Assembly: GCA_002005505.1 (NCBI GenBank)
Contig: KV908448.1
Span: forward strand, 269,686 to 324,685
Direction: 5' to 3'
Origin: Botryococcus braunii
Lineage: Eukaryota > Chlorophyta > Trebouxiophyceae
DNA length: 55,000 nucleotides
Below the pieces are notes generated by a model, which did no database searches, was not told where the DNA came from, and was given only the letters and a program-made list of their open reading frames with translations. Positions 31,826-45,774 of the stretch are shown here, piece by piece. Position numbers and translations under genes: made by a program. How positions within the stretch are numbered: the first letter of the stretch is position 1; each line of letters opens with the position of its first letter.

Positions 31826-32129
31826 CTGAGAGCACGACACTGCTCTTCCCATACCATGGTATGGCTCTTAAAGGAAATGCCGTGCCAGTGTTTTTGATTC
31901 AAACTGGGAAGCCAGGCCTGGCCCAGGCCACATTTCAAAGCATTTCATCTGCTCACACATCTTTTAGCTAAAGGGCAGTCTGACCCATTTCTTTTTTTGT
32001 TTGAAATGGCTGCATGGAATAGGGGTGGTTAGGGAGGCAAGGGTAAGGATTTAGAAGGAGCCCAACCCGCCGGGGGAAGGGGGGGGGCGGGGTTTGCAAA
32101 AAGGGACAGACAGACCCGGGGGGGGGAGG

Positions 32130-32134
32130 GAGGA

Positions 32135-32223
<89 letters not shown>

Positions 32224-32255
32224 GGGGGAGAGAGGGAGAGAGAGGGGGGGGGGTT
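32130..32255. repeat. (GA)n microsatellite with flanking poly-G
   Basis: G run, (GA)n at 32140-32212, then G runs with short GA interruptions. Confidence 0.95.
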
Positions 32256-33073
32256 GGGTGGTTGCCACCGGCATAGCAAAGATCAGCACACCCTAAGGGG
32301 CCTCCTTGTCGGGTTTGCTGCACCATATTAGCCACTGAAGCGGACGGGGTAGAACCCAAAGGGTGTTGATTCAGAAAAGAACCCTTTCCAAACAGGGTGC
32401 GTTAGCGCATGCGGTTTCCTAGTTAGTGCGACATCCGCACATCGGTTGACCTTCTCAGTGGCGTACGTGTGATTCTGGGAAGGCCAAAGTGACAAGGAGT
32501 AGACAGTGACTGCACTTGCTGCAGCGGCTTTGGCTGACGACCATATGGGAAGCCTTGATGATCTCCTGGTTGTCTAAATTTTTGTTGCAGTTTACTGTGC
32601 CTTGAGAATTGCCCATTTGTATCTGATCTCCGGGTGATTAGTCAAAAAATGCCACAGAGGGTATCAGGGGCCATGCTTTGCTGTTGATAGAACTCTTGTG
32701 ACACTCTGCGCATTCAAAATGCGAACTCCTCTCCTTACCCATTGCTTTTGTGGATGATGTACATTTTGTTGGCTGAGGTTGCCGCTGCGCAGCTCAGCTG
32801 TAGTGAAGCCGATGCGAGGACAGGTTTTGTTGTGCTACATTAAGTTGGGAGATCAAAGTTTGTTCCAGGCCGGTGAACACCTTACATCATTCAGTTCCCG
32901 AGGTAGCTGAAGTTGGACATTGGAGTATTAAAAAAGGTAAGCAATTAAATCAAATGAGCCAGCTTGGGTCAAGAGAATCTTTTTTACACTTTCAGAATAA
33001 TGCCCGTAAGAATAATACCAATCGAAGGAATCACTTGCATTGGGCATTGCCTTTGAGAGTGCACACTTGCGCG

Positions 33074-33076
<3 letters not shown>

Positions 33077-33138
<62 letters not shown>

Positions 33139-33270
33139 GTGTGTGTGTGTCTGTGTGTGTGTGTGTGGGGGGGGGGGAGAGGTGTAGGTGCATGTTGGGG
33201 GGGGGGGTAGGTGGGTGGACCGGGGGCGGGGGGAGGTGGGGGTGAAGAGGGAGAGAAAGAGGGGGGGGGA
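33077..33270. repeat. (GT)n microsatellite and G-rich tail
   Basis: GT run to about 33167 followed by G runs and GGGA-type sequence. Confidence 0.95.
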
Positions 33271-34722
33271 AGGGAGAGTGAGAGACGGCAAGCAAGCGAG
33301 GCTAAAAGGAACATAGGGAGGGCAAGGATCGGAAACTCAATTAGCATCCTTATGCATAATGGATGCAGGGTGGGAGTACGGGTTTACCAGCGCTATACAC
33401 CGGTGTACTGGTATGTACATGTCATGCAAGCCATGGTTTGCCCAGTTTTGACTAATGAATTTGTGCTTCTTGCGCAATGTTAGCAACTCTCACATGGAAA
33501 CTACAGGAATTGGACCAGGATTTCGACAGATCATGAGCATGTAAGACCGCTGCACTTCCTCTCAGAACCTAAACGCCGTTTACGCTTTCAGATGGACGCC
33601 ACAGGATGCTTACGGCGTTTAATTCCAGGAAAGGAAGTACAGTGGCATGCTTACGAGATGATCATCTTATCTGTCAACGTGCAGGCAGTCAAGCATGGGT
33701 TACTTAAGCCCCCCCATATGGCGCACACGCGTTCTCGCGTACACAGGTGGAGGGAGGGGGTGGTGTGTGACAGAGAGGAGTTTGCGCCCCCCCCCCCCCC
33801 TCTTGGGGGGAGAGTACGGAGGGAGAGAGGGTGGGGGGGGAGCTGGGGGAGTCTTCTGTCTCTGTTATTTGGTTTAGTAGCCAAGGGGGGGGGGGGGGGG
33901 GGGCGTGAAGTACATCTAATACTTGTGCCCTGTGCCTCAACCTTCGTTTCACATGACCAGTGAAGAAGAAAATGGAAAACAAATCGGAGAACCCAAAAGG
34001 TAAAAATAAACAGATGAAAGACTCCTGTGAAGGACGCCTAGAAAGTTCGATAGTTATGTAAAATCATATTGATATTACTGTTAAAAGGCCCCGGGCAAAT
34101 ACATGTACCAGCCAAAATGGGAGTTCTACTTAGAGGAAAACGGTATAGATTACTTGGACACTTCATTAGGATACAATACTTTATACCCCCCGAGTGTCTT
34201 AAACCGGTAATCGTATATGATTACCAGTTTATAGCTACCAGCTTTACCAGCTATATGATACTGCACTTGAACACTTCTGCTAGAAAGGGGGCGGGCAAGG
34301 GATTTGGGAAGCCTCGTAACATAAGTCCCAGGCCGGTATACGTATATGAGTTCTCCTATATATAGCACGTCTGTTAAGAGCATACACTAACATCAAATTA
34401 TACCAAAAATTTAGTAGGCCGTGCACGTGCTATCCACAAGGAAATAGATGGGGATCCTGCAGCTGTTTGAGAAATACTTTATTTGGGGTTTACCAAAATA
34501 TATGGGGCACAAGGTGAAGGACCTGTTGAGAGCGAAGTCAAATGTTGGATCTGCACGTGACGCCAAATCATGCATGAACGTTGTACACGTCATGTTTGTC
34601 TTGCACGTGTGCGAATCAATGCACATATCCTGCAACGGCATGCCTACCCATACGCCTGAGCCTGACATGTACTTCCATCCGCTGGCTACGGCAAAAATTG
34701 TATATAAGACATGCTCAGCGTT

Positions 34723-34774
34723 AAACAAAAATGATTAGCTAATCATTTTTGTTTCCAGTCTATAGACTGGAAAC
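34723..34774. repeat. Two overlapping perfect palindromes
   Basis: 34723-34754 is a 32-base perfect palindrome with no spacer (AAACAAAAATGATTAG and its complement). 34751-34774 is a 24-base perfect palindrome (GTTTCCAGTCTA and its complement). They share GTTT. Confidence 0.95.
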
Positions 34775-35069
34775 ATCACGGATTTCTCTTGTGACAACCA
34801 ACTTCGTGGGTTCACAGACTTTAGGAAAATTGAACCATGTGAGGACAGGGGTTGTTACAACGTTACGAGTCCTTGCAAGGTCAATTTTGAATCCGACAAC
34901 CCTCATTTGTTGTTTCGTCTGCAGCTGCTCAACGTTAGATGAATCCGTACTTATCTGCACTCCTTAATCCAACTATGTTGAAAGGGGAAGCCAGGGTCAT
35001 ACATGCCATGGTATATGCAACCAACAGGTTGCAATGTTTGAAGTTACAGGGATGGGGCGGGGTAGAGAG

Positions 35070-35265
<196 letters not shown>

Positions 35266-35440
35266 AAGATGACATATGTTTAGCAGCCAGAGGCTGATGA
35301 GATGGAGCAAAGTCCCACACAACACTCCAGCCACGTGGCAGTAACATTAGCACGAAGGGCAAAACACTTTTAAATTTGGACTTGAAAGGTTGACTCAAAA
35401 CAGCATTTGGAGGACACACAAAGAACCGTCTGATATCGGT

Positions 35441-35829
35441 GTGTTTAGAATGAGAGTGAAGCCTATTTCCTTCCTTCCTTCCAATTGGACCGATAGTATC
35501 GGTGTGTTCAGAAGAAAGAGTGAAGCTTATCCTAACCGCACACCATAAATCGTGCTTGTGTTTAATATTAAGAGTGAAGCCTATCCCAACCACATACCAT
35601 AAATCCATCATGCAGGGACGCGGAATCTAGGGGCCAAATAAGAGAAGTGACATTGGAAAATTATGTGGTGAAAGAAGACACGGGGTGAGCGAGGCGCCAT
35701 GGCGATTTGGCCAAGGAAATCGTGCATGTGTTTAGAATTAAGAGTGAAGTCTATTCTAACCGCATACCAAAAATCCATCATGCAGGGACGCGGAATCTAG
35801 GGGCCAAATACTAAAGGTGATATTGAGAG
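35441..35829 (+). repeat. Cluster of four copies of a dispersed repeat
   Basis: Copies at about 35441-35475, 35501-35553, 35558-35657 and 35720-35829 share the start gtgtttagaattaagagtga. The two longest also share tccatcatgcagggacgcgg followed by aatctaggggccaaata. An inverted copy lies at 45125-45198 and a fragment at 11175-11200. No coding capacity. Confidence 0.85.
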
Positions 35830-35844
35830 GGAAAGAGAGAGAGG

Positions 35845-37000
<1,156 letters not shown>

Positions 37001-37411
37001 ATGTTTGTCGATCGGGCTGGAGGTAGTCCATCATGGACTGTCCATGTATAAACCACGGACTTTTCATCTGACTCGACGAAGGGCTGGAGTCCAGCCGTTG
37101 GACAGTCTGAAACGGACGAACTGTCCGTATAATACGGAACAGATTAAACCGTGTGATGCAGCGTGTAAGTACCTGACACCAAGGGGATGTAATGGAAAAA
37201 GAAAAAAGGCAGTCTCAGAGCCGGGGCCCGGACAAGAATTCGGGAGATGTGCAAGTCAACCCAACTGTGAGTCCCTTCCAACGCACACATGGGTGGCCGT
37301 AAGAAACCGTTCATCTTGGGGTGTGGGTAGTCCTGGGACAAGCTGTAACCCCTCGGTGTAGGGAAGGTCAGTGACAAGGAAGTACTTGCCCCTTTGCCGA
37401 GCTGCAGAATC

Positions 37412-39645
37412 ATGGCTCTGGACATACGGATTGCTGGGAGATATAGATTAGGTCGCAAGATAGGATCGGGGAGCTTCGGTGACATATACCTCGGTGAGCA
37501 GTTTTGCCATCTGCAGTACCTAACAGACCACAACCGTAATTCAAGGTTGTTCTCGCGTATTGTGTGGTTGTACATGTGTAGTTGACATTTTGTTTTGTTC
37601 CACGAAGGTACACACATCAGCACAGGAGAAGAAGTCGGCATAAAGTTAGGTGAGCGTTCTGGTTGCAGGCGTCCGTTGATCCTCTAGGGGCCACGTAGCA
37701 GGAGACTTAAATGGTCCTGCATGATGTGCTGGCTGTAAGAGTTTTAGGATTTGGGGCTTTGACGGTTATGTTGGGTCTGCAGAGTCGGTTAAAACTAAGC
37801 ATCCCCAACTTCTTTATGAGTCTAAGCTGTACAAGATTATGCAAGGAGGAAGTGAGGCCCGCCTAACCCGTTTCTAATCTTTATTTGGTCATTTTAATGG
37901 GTATATGTTGAGGCTGGAGTGATTGATTGGGCCATTCTGGTGGTGCAGCTGGAATTCCAAACATGCGATGGTATGGGGTTGAGGGGGATTATAATGTGAT
38001 GGTTTTGGATCTTCTTGGACCAAGTCTAGAGGATCTTTTCAATTTCTGCAATCGAAAATTCAGCTTGAAAACGGTCTTGATGCTTGCAGACCAACTGGTA
38101 ACCCTCTCTTGAAGTTCATCTCCTGCTGTTTACCGGGATGTTTTCATCATATGCTGACATAGGTTTTCGGGACGTCTGCAGATAAGCCGGATTGAGTTTG
38201 TGCATGCCAAGAGCTTCATCCACCGTGATATCAAGCCAGACAACTTCTTAATGGGACTTGGAAAGCGAGCTAACCAAGTCAACATCATTGACTTTGGGCT
38301 TGCAAAGAAGTACCGAGACCCAAAGACACACATTCATATCCCATACAGAGAGAACAAAAATTTAACAGGAACTGCTCGCTATGCGAGCATCAACACCCAC
38401 CTTGGGATTGAGCAGTCAAGGCGAGATGACATCGAGTCTCTGGGATATGTCTTGATGTACTTTCTTCGGGGCAGCCTCCCATGGCAGGTGATTCACCTTC
38501 TTCCAGGACAGAGTCTTGTGCCGCTAATGTTTGAAAATGATCTTTTTGGTGGCACGGACTAAGTGTGTCTTGGGATGTAGGGGCTGAAAGCTGCGACGAA
38601 GAGGCATAAATATGAAAAAATCAGTGAAAAGAAAATGGCAACTCCCATTGAAGTGCTGTGCAGAGGCTTTCCTATGGATTTCACCACGTACTTCCAGTAC
38701 TGCAGGAGTCTGCGCTTCGACGACAAGCCAGATTATTCATATCTGCGCAAGCTGTTCAGGGATCTGTTCCACAGGGAAGGTCCGCCACACATAAATTTGG
38801 AATGGTTGTTATATGTTGCGTTGCGGGGCTTGTGGTTGCCTTTGTGTTAGGGGTTGCTTCTCAAGGTCGAGAGCAGAGGAGACTGTGTTGGCAAATTGGG
38901 AATAGTGGGCAGGTCGACCTGTCATTAGAGGGAATGGCAGGTGATTGAATGCCATTAATTTTAGAGTAACGTAACTTGGTGCGATTGTATTGGCAAAACA
39001 AGCAGGGATAATTGAGCTCTTTTGGGTGGACACTTAGGTTCCCATCTATTTTATAGAAAAGGATTATCTGAGGCAGAGTCGTGTCACAGAACATGAGAAA
39101 CACAGGTGTCAACCCGATGTGCCGTGCATCTTTGTAATGTGGGAATACACTGTGCAGTAGAGGCTTGATGTGCAGGGCATGGGTTAGGTGCTTTGGGATC
39201 CAGAGGTTTCCGGCTTGTGTTATCTCAAGTCATTTGGACTGCATTGCCATAGTTCTGCGGTTGGGAGGGGCATGTCTGGGCATAGGGTATGAGAACGTTT
39301 CCCTGCATTCTTTAGGGCGCTTCTGGTTTCTTGAGAGCTCTTGATTAGCACGATTCATAGAGGCATTCCGCTCCCTCTGCAATTGCATGTGCGGTGCTCA
39401 TCGATGAAAGGAACGTTGATGGTGCAGGATACATGTGGGACTATGTCTTTGACTGGACCATTTTGAAGTATCAGCAGCAAGGTCGCCCTCTGCCTGCTGA
39501 GTTGACGGAAGCTGTGTCTCGGGATGCTCGTCGCACCACTGGGGAAGAAAGTAACTCGGCTGCAAACCGTGCGAGCAATAGCATGGGACAGCTTCCAGCT
39601 GCTGCAAGTCGTCCCCGTCCTCCACGGTATGATATGCAGCATTAG
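37412..39645 (+). CDS. Casein kinase 1 family Ser/Thr kinase (7 exons, complete)
   Basis: Exons 37412-37493, 37608-37649, 37783-37851, 37949-38097, 38182-38487, 38581-38779 and 39428-39645 join in phase into 354 residues. The kinase domain fills about residues 13-280: glycine loop [12 protein letters not shown], the ATP-binding Lys in VGIKLE (the family normally has VAIKLE), catalytic loop [15 protein letters not shown] in [10 protein letters not shown], and the CK1-specific SIN of [19 protein letters not shown] in place of APE. The C-lobe ends with [13 protein letters not shown] and [12 protein letters not shown], then a tail of about 55 residues rich in Ala, Arg, Ser and Pro, shorter than plant CKL tails. 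CK1 enzymes are acidophilic kinases favouring primed substrates. The donor of exon 6 is the unusual GTCCGC; the next exon joins correctly at a gtgcag acceptor. Confidence 0.94.
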
Positions 39646-41254
39646 GTCCTTTAAGGATGGCCTTTCAGGTCGAATATCGTCCTTGTGAGTAAAGCTCAAT
39701 TCCTTCGTCATCTCCTTTGTTACTGCATTCCTGTTCAGTGGTCCTCCTTGGCTGCTCCTGTTAGCATTTGTATCTTTGAAACATGTGAGTCTCCCAGAGC
39801 ACAGTTAGATAGGCAATTGTGGAAGATCGCTTCGCAGGTAAACAAGCAGTAATATTTATGGTTCTAAGGGATGAACCTGGCAGCAGTGTAGCTCAGTGAT
39901 TTCACGACGGTTTTATATGTTGCTGGTAGTGGCTGCTTGACCGGAGCTGAGCATCGCAGTTTTCTTGTTTTGCAGGATGACATGAGGAGGTGAGCAGTGC
40001 TGCACAAGGGGATCAGAGTTCATTACAGGGCCAGATATTTACCTGCTGAAATGGGATGTAGGGTCTGTCTCCCGTTCTAAAGTGGGCAGTAGTGCGACAC
40101 TCCAATGGAGTCATAGTGAATGCCTCGAGCCTTCTCGCATCAGACATATGTTGCAAAAGTATGGAGTTGCGCCCCGCTTGACGGGGTGTTGTGTGTCTTG
40201 TGCATTGCCAAGATAGGAGGGCTGCGCCAAGGGTGCTAATTTGAAGTATCAAGCCTAGTTAAAGGCGTATGGTGTGTAGTCATCTCAGTCCCTCTTGGTG
40301 TCATCTGCCCATGGTTGGGCCTTGCGAGTGAAGATGGAGTCTGGCCCATGTGCTTGCTGCTGGTCTCTGGAGCCTCATGGCAATGCGAGGTGGCAGGACA
40401 CGAAGCAGGTTGGGGTTGCATTGCGCCTCATGTTAAGTGCAGCTGGGCTTTGAAGTTTTGATTTGAAGTTATGTAGGAGTACGAGATGCCCATCCATGCT
40501 GCTGGCACCTTCCCTGTTGCTCGAAGTTCCAAGGGGCTCGTTTTGTGGGTTTGCTGGATTTCCCTACCGGGCTGTTTGGGTGTCTTCTCGCTCGTGGTTT
40601 GGGTTTTCCTCTCCCCCCCCCCCCCCCGCCCAGGCTCCTTGTCGCTCTCGTTTTACTCCTTTTTCCTGTCGTTATCGGTTTGGCAGAAGGGTTTCGTCTT
40701 TTCTCTCTCCTAATGGGTTCTGGGTTGCAAGGGGCGAGCCGGCCAGAGTCTCCTGACTCTGGCAGGCTTGAATGGTTGTACATTTCCTGGGACGTGCAAT
40801 GCGGCTGCTGTTTGTCTAGTGTTGCACTGTTCACATCTTGTGGGGTGACACTGAGCTTCAACTCCCAATATCTAAGTTTATTCTCAAAGATATGGCAGGG
40901 CATCTTAGTTCCTGTTTTAACAATTCTAGGATGCCTTTGCTGATCAAGATCATCAATGATTGGTGCTACGAGTTTGTATGCACTGCACTAATGCTGTTGG
41001 CTGCTGAGCCCCCGCTTGCTGTCCTACAGAAGAGTTTGAACTGCTTTATGGAGCATATGTAGACACGTCCCTCTAGGGGCCTTTAGATATTCAGCCATGT
41101 GGCTAGGCTTTTTGTGGCTTTGGCTATGTGTCTTTAGTGCCTTGTTTCAAATCTTGAGAGACTTAACAATCTACGCTATTAAGACTCAAGAGGTTTCCTT
41201 TGATGCTCATGTGTGCACAGGTCCAGGCATGTACGCCACAACGCACACAACACA

Positions 41255-41256
<2 letters not shown>

Positions 41257-41321
<65 letters not shown>

Positions 41322-41322
41322 C

Positions 41323-41410
<88 letters not shown>

Positions 41411-41420
41411 GGGGGGGGAA
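41257..41420. repeat. Compound (CA)n/(GA)n/poly-G microsatellite
   Basis: CA to 41320, GA at 41327-41406, then a G run. Confidence 0.97.
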
Positions 41421-42685
41421 GGGGGCTTAGATCAACCGACAGGGTAGCAATTATGTCAGGGACTTGTGCCCCGGTACTGTTCCACTCCCGCTGAATAGCC
41501 ATTCACATGAGGATCACTGCGTGAATTTGGCAGGATTAAAGGTACATTAAATTACAGGGGTGTATCTACTGCGTTGCCCCTACTAATCAGATCGCTGCCC
41601 TCGCTTCATTATTTTGAAGTAGCCGGTGCGTCCGATCCAAACAGGTGAGAGGGTTGGAGAGCAGGGGTTTTCCTTGATCGTGATTTCAAACAGAAGGCAA
41701 ACTGCTCCATGCCAACGTTTTTTGGTTTGTGTTTCTGGAAGCACGTTGGGAGCAGAACATGCGCAGGTGTAGCAAATATGGTTAGTCATGAGTGGGGAAG
41801 GTCTCGTGTGTGGGTAGTGATTCGAGAGCAATGTCAATTGATGTGCAGGGTGGCATTTGAACAAGTTAGTGGCGAGTGGTTGGCCATCCCCTTGGATGTG
41901 TATGTGCCCACAGCTTGTGATGTTTTGGGGTTTGGGTTGAGGTTAGTTTCCTCCCATCTAGCTAGAGAATATTTGGTTTGGACTCGGGTCCCAATTTGAG
42001 GTTTGCAGTTGTGTCAGTCACAGTGCAAAACAGACGTACCAGGGAGGGTGGCTTCAGAGCAGAGGCCGCAAAGTGCCTTGCAGCTGATGCCCAGACGACC
42101 CAGGATTTGCCAATTGGGGATTAATACCCCAATGAAGGCATGACCCAAGGCATTATTGATGGCTTTAGCCGGCTCAAGGTTGAGTGAATTTCAGAATTAC
42201 TCATGGGAATTGTTGCCTTGGACCGTGAGGGTTGAAGTTTGCTGGGGAGCCCTACCCTTTGTCTGCAGCCTGACGTTCAATCCTTATTTTGCAGTTGAAG
42301 TTGTAAAATGTCAACTGGCAGCTTGCGATCGTGAGCAACATTTTCACTGTTCAAATCATTTTAAGGTCCTGGATGTGATTGTTATGTCAACGTCTTGGGT
42401 CTTTGTTTTATGCAGGATGGGAATGGCTCGAGTCCTTGAACACTTCCAATATTTGCTATCGGATTTTGAGGTGCTTGGAAAGAAGGACTTATTGGCATGT
42501 AATGAGCATGAGTGCGCAGATGGGGAAAGGATTGGTATCCGCTGTGGAATTTGAAAAGAGCCTGTGGCAACCTGGTGCCCACGTTGTTTTGGGGCAGGTC
42601 ATATCGTCGGGAGCAGGTCTGCCACTACAGAGAAGCCCAGCTAGTAGCTTAGATTAAGGGGTTTCAGTCCCTGTCCAGAGATCTC

Positions 42686-42735
42686 CCCCCCCCCCCCCCC
42701 CGGGGGGTCACTCGCAAGCTCTCTCTCGCGCGCGC

Positions 42736-42804
<69 letters not shown>
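42686..42804. repeat. Poly-C, (CG)n and (CA)n block
   Basis: C run at 42686-42700, a short CT/CG alternation, then (CA)n at 42739-42804. Confidence 0.95.
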
Positions 42805-42805
<1 letters not shown>

Positions 42806-44499
42806 CGCACGCACACGCGTATGTATGTGTGTACGTGCACGAGAGCGCAGCTGTATGAAGGTAACATGGGGCAGGGGTATGTACCACGTACGTGCAGGAC
42901 GAACTTCCTTGTTTTGGAGGAGATTGACTGTGCTTGGCATTTTGGAGGAGCTTGGCATCTGGGCCTGGAGCTGTTCAAGCAGCTGTGTTACCAGTCTTCT
43001 CTTGTTTCAGAGTCTTAAGTTTTTTCAAGACCAGATATTCAGAGTCTACTAAATGCTTTTCGCCATTTTTAATGGGCCTGATTGTTGTGAATGCGCCCTC
43101 AAAAGGAGCTCCGTCACCATTTGGGTCTTAACTTAAATCGGCCCGCATGGTTAGGCAGGCTTAATAGAAACCGTTGTAGATTGCAACCTTCCAGCGCTAG
43201 CAGCCACATGCACACTTCTGAATTTCGTGTTAAAGAGATAAATGCTCACAACCCCAATCCCAGAAAACGACCAGATCCCTGATTCCCCCAACTCCTCAGT
43301 CCATAAGGCAACTCGTTAGCATGCTAGAGACCCACAGCGCTAATTGCCTAGAGCCCAACACCAAAGTAACCCCTACATAGAAAGATGTGTGACTCGCAAT
43401 GCCTGGCAACCGAGGTAGGAGATCAACTGCATCTTTGCTTTGTGACGCCCACCAAGAACTTCAAATGCAAATGGCCGAAGAATGACCCCAGACGGTTGAT
43501 GGTGCTAAATCCCCACATATGACACCATATTAGGGGCGCCCGAGCAACAGCCCCTCCCCCAAACAAAACAACTCGCCCCCCCCCCCGCCCCCCCCCCCCC
43601 CCCAGGATGCTGGCGCCAGAGGGACTACCACACTACAACTATGCTAGTCCCTGCATTGTCCCAATCCCTTGGCACCAGTTCCACGCATCTGAGCCTTGAA
43701 GGCCGAAAGCCTGAACTGGTAGTAGAGGCTCCCTAGCAATAGCAAGTTGAAAGTCTCTACCATTACGCAACAACAATCCTGCACGGCACTATTTCGGAAA
43801 TAAGTGGCTACCTCGGGACACATTCCGTCCTTGCAGGCACGATCTGTCCACAAGTGCCAGGGGCACCTACCCGATATTCCATGCAACAGGGAGAGTAGGC
43901 ACTTCAACTTTCACAGAAACTAATGGGTTACGATAGCTCGTACATTCTTCTGGGCGCAGAACGGCTAAATATATGGGTTGGACAGAAAGACAGGTGCTGC
44001 TAGGTATGTCAGACCTGTGTATTGATAGCAAGCCTCTGACACTAAATCATTGGGACCAATGCACTACCAACCTTGCAGCAGTCGTGGGGGCGAATTGATG
44101 GTGCATTTATCACTGCAACCACTCCTTACCAGTCCTCCACATCAATCACGGTAGCATTCAAGCACTCATCTACATGGCGGTTTATCGCAGCATTGTCTGT
44201 CGTTGTGAATGGAACACTGCAGATGGGGCTGCAATCCAACCAGTAAAACAGTTGTCACAAACTTTTAGTGTCATATCCTTGCACGCTCCTGTTTTCCTCG
44301 GTTTCACTCTCCCGACAACAATTTGGCATAGGACTGGTTGGGTAATGATTGATGTTGTTCGATCTCGGCAACTAATACAGGCTATCCACAGTAAAATTGC
44401 CTTTTCTACATGTCCCCTGTCCTGCTGTACCAACAAATAAAGGGAGCCCTCTTCATCCCCCCAACACACAAGACAGAAAGAAAAATTCCCGGTGATGTG

Positions 44500-44820
<321 letters not shown>

Positions 44821-44962
44821 ATGAGGTGGTGGGGGCAGAGAAGGAACGGGGGCAAAGAAGGAAGGGTTCCTTTTCTGAAATCGCTGTGCGTCTCTCATGT
44901 CTCCCGGCGGCCAGGCCAGCTACCTAGTTCCAGCGAGATGCAAGGAAAGCAGGGCAAACCCT

Positions 44963-45079
44963 TACCATACTTGCAGAGCCGCTCTTTTTCCGCCCAGTGA
45001 ATGAAGCCCCACACCCCCAGGATATGGTGGTCCTTTGCCAGCTGGATGCATTGCTCCTTGACGGCAGCCCGCTGGACCT
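44963..45079 (-). CDS. Probable internal exon of an unidentified minus-strand gene
   Basis: An open frame reads [20 protein letters not shown] and then [16 protein letters not shown], ending at a good donor (G then GTAAGGG near 44962). Candidate acceptors are tccag or gtcag at about 45080. The composition is protein-like. The stretch E...[12 protein letters not shown]....RLC vaguely recalls the helix-C to beta-4 part of a TKL-type kinase, but I found no catalytic loop or DFG downstream. It may belong to the gene starting at 50025, although its phase does not join directly to the last exon I could place there. Confidence 0.3.
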
Positions 45080-45124
45080 GACGCCGCAAAGCAGGACAAG
45101 GTCGGCTCACACAAATGGCTGTTT

Positions 45125-45198
45125 TCGGCCCCTAGATCCCGCGTTCCCGCACGATTTCTGGTGTGCGGTTAGGATAAGCTTCACTCTTAATACTAAAT
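45125..45198 (-). repeat. Inverted copy of the 35.4-35.8 kb dispersed repeat
   Basis: Its reverse complement reads agtattaagagtgaagctta then tcctaaccgcacaccagaaa, and ends in gatctaggggcc, matching the cluster at 35.5 kb with about 10-20 percent differences by eye. Confidence 0.8.
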
Positions 45199-45774
45199 GG
45201 CTGTACACTTTCACGCTGCTCGGACGTACCATCAGTAAGTCAAACCCAGCAACCCTCCAGGAAACAGTCCATGCGACAGTTCTGGATATTCCAACATGAC
45301 GAACCATGAATTTCCATCGGTCTGCAAACGCCCAATGTGAGAGCAGATGCGAGAGAAGAATGCACGGAAGATGTGAAGAGAGTCCGGTGTAAACCCTTGA
45401 CCACAAGATTTGCTGGGATGCCGCTGAAACAGGCGTCGACACTGCAATGATGCCAAAACACGAGCCCTGGTGCCCTTTTCCAGCAGGCTTGGGGTTGTGG
45501 AGCCCTGTCGCCATGACAACCCATCCAGCTGCCACACTGCCACCTCATCACCAAATCGCGCTTGCCCGGTTAACTGCCATTACGCCACGCCCCTGCACTG
45601 TCTCAGTGCCACGCCATGATTCAACGGGATGTTACACACTACTCGTGATGGGTCAAGATGACTGGAGATGTCAGCCGCCTTAGGCTTATAAGACTCATCC
45701 ACTCGTTACGGTCTCTACAGAAATCCACCATTTGATTTCTGTTGTTTGACGTAGTCAACGCCACCACCCCACTA

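Noticed and set aside
40463..42657. Several 90-145 codon ORFs downstream of CK1
   Set aside because: Overlapping frames on both strands of GT-rich DNA; none shows conserved motifs or consistent splice sites.
43644..43907. Possible minus-strand exon with a hydrophobic FNLLLLGSLYYQF segment
   Set aside because: No good acceptor/donor pair in a consistent phase and no family resemblance.
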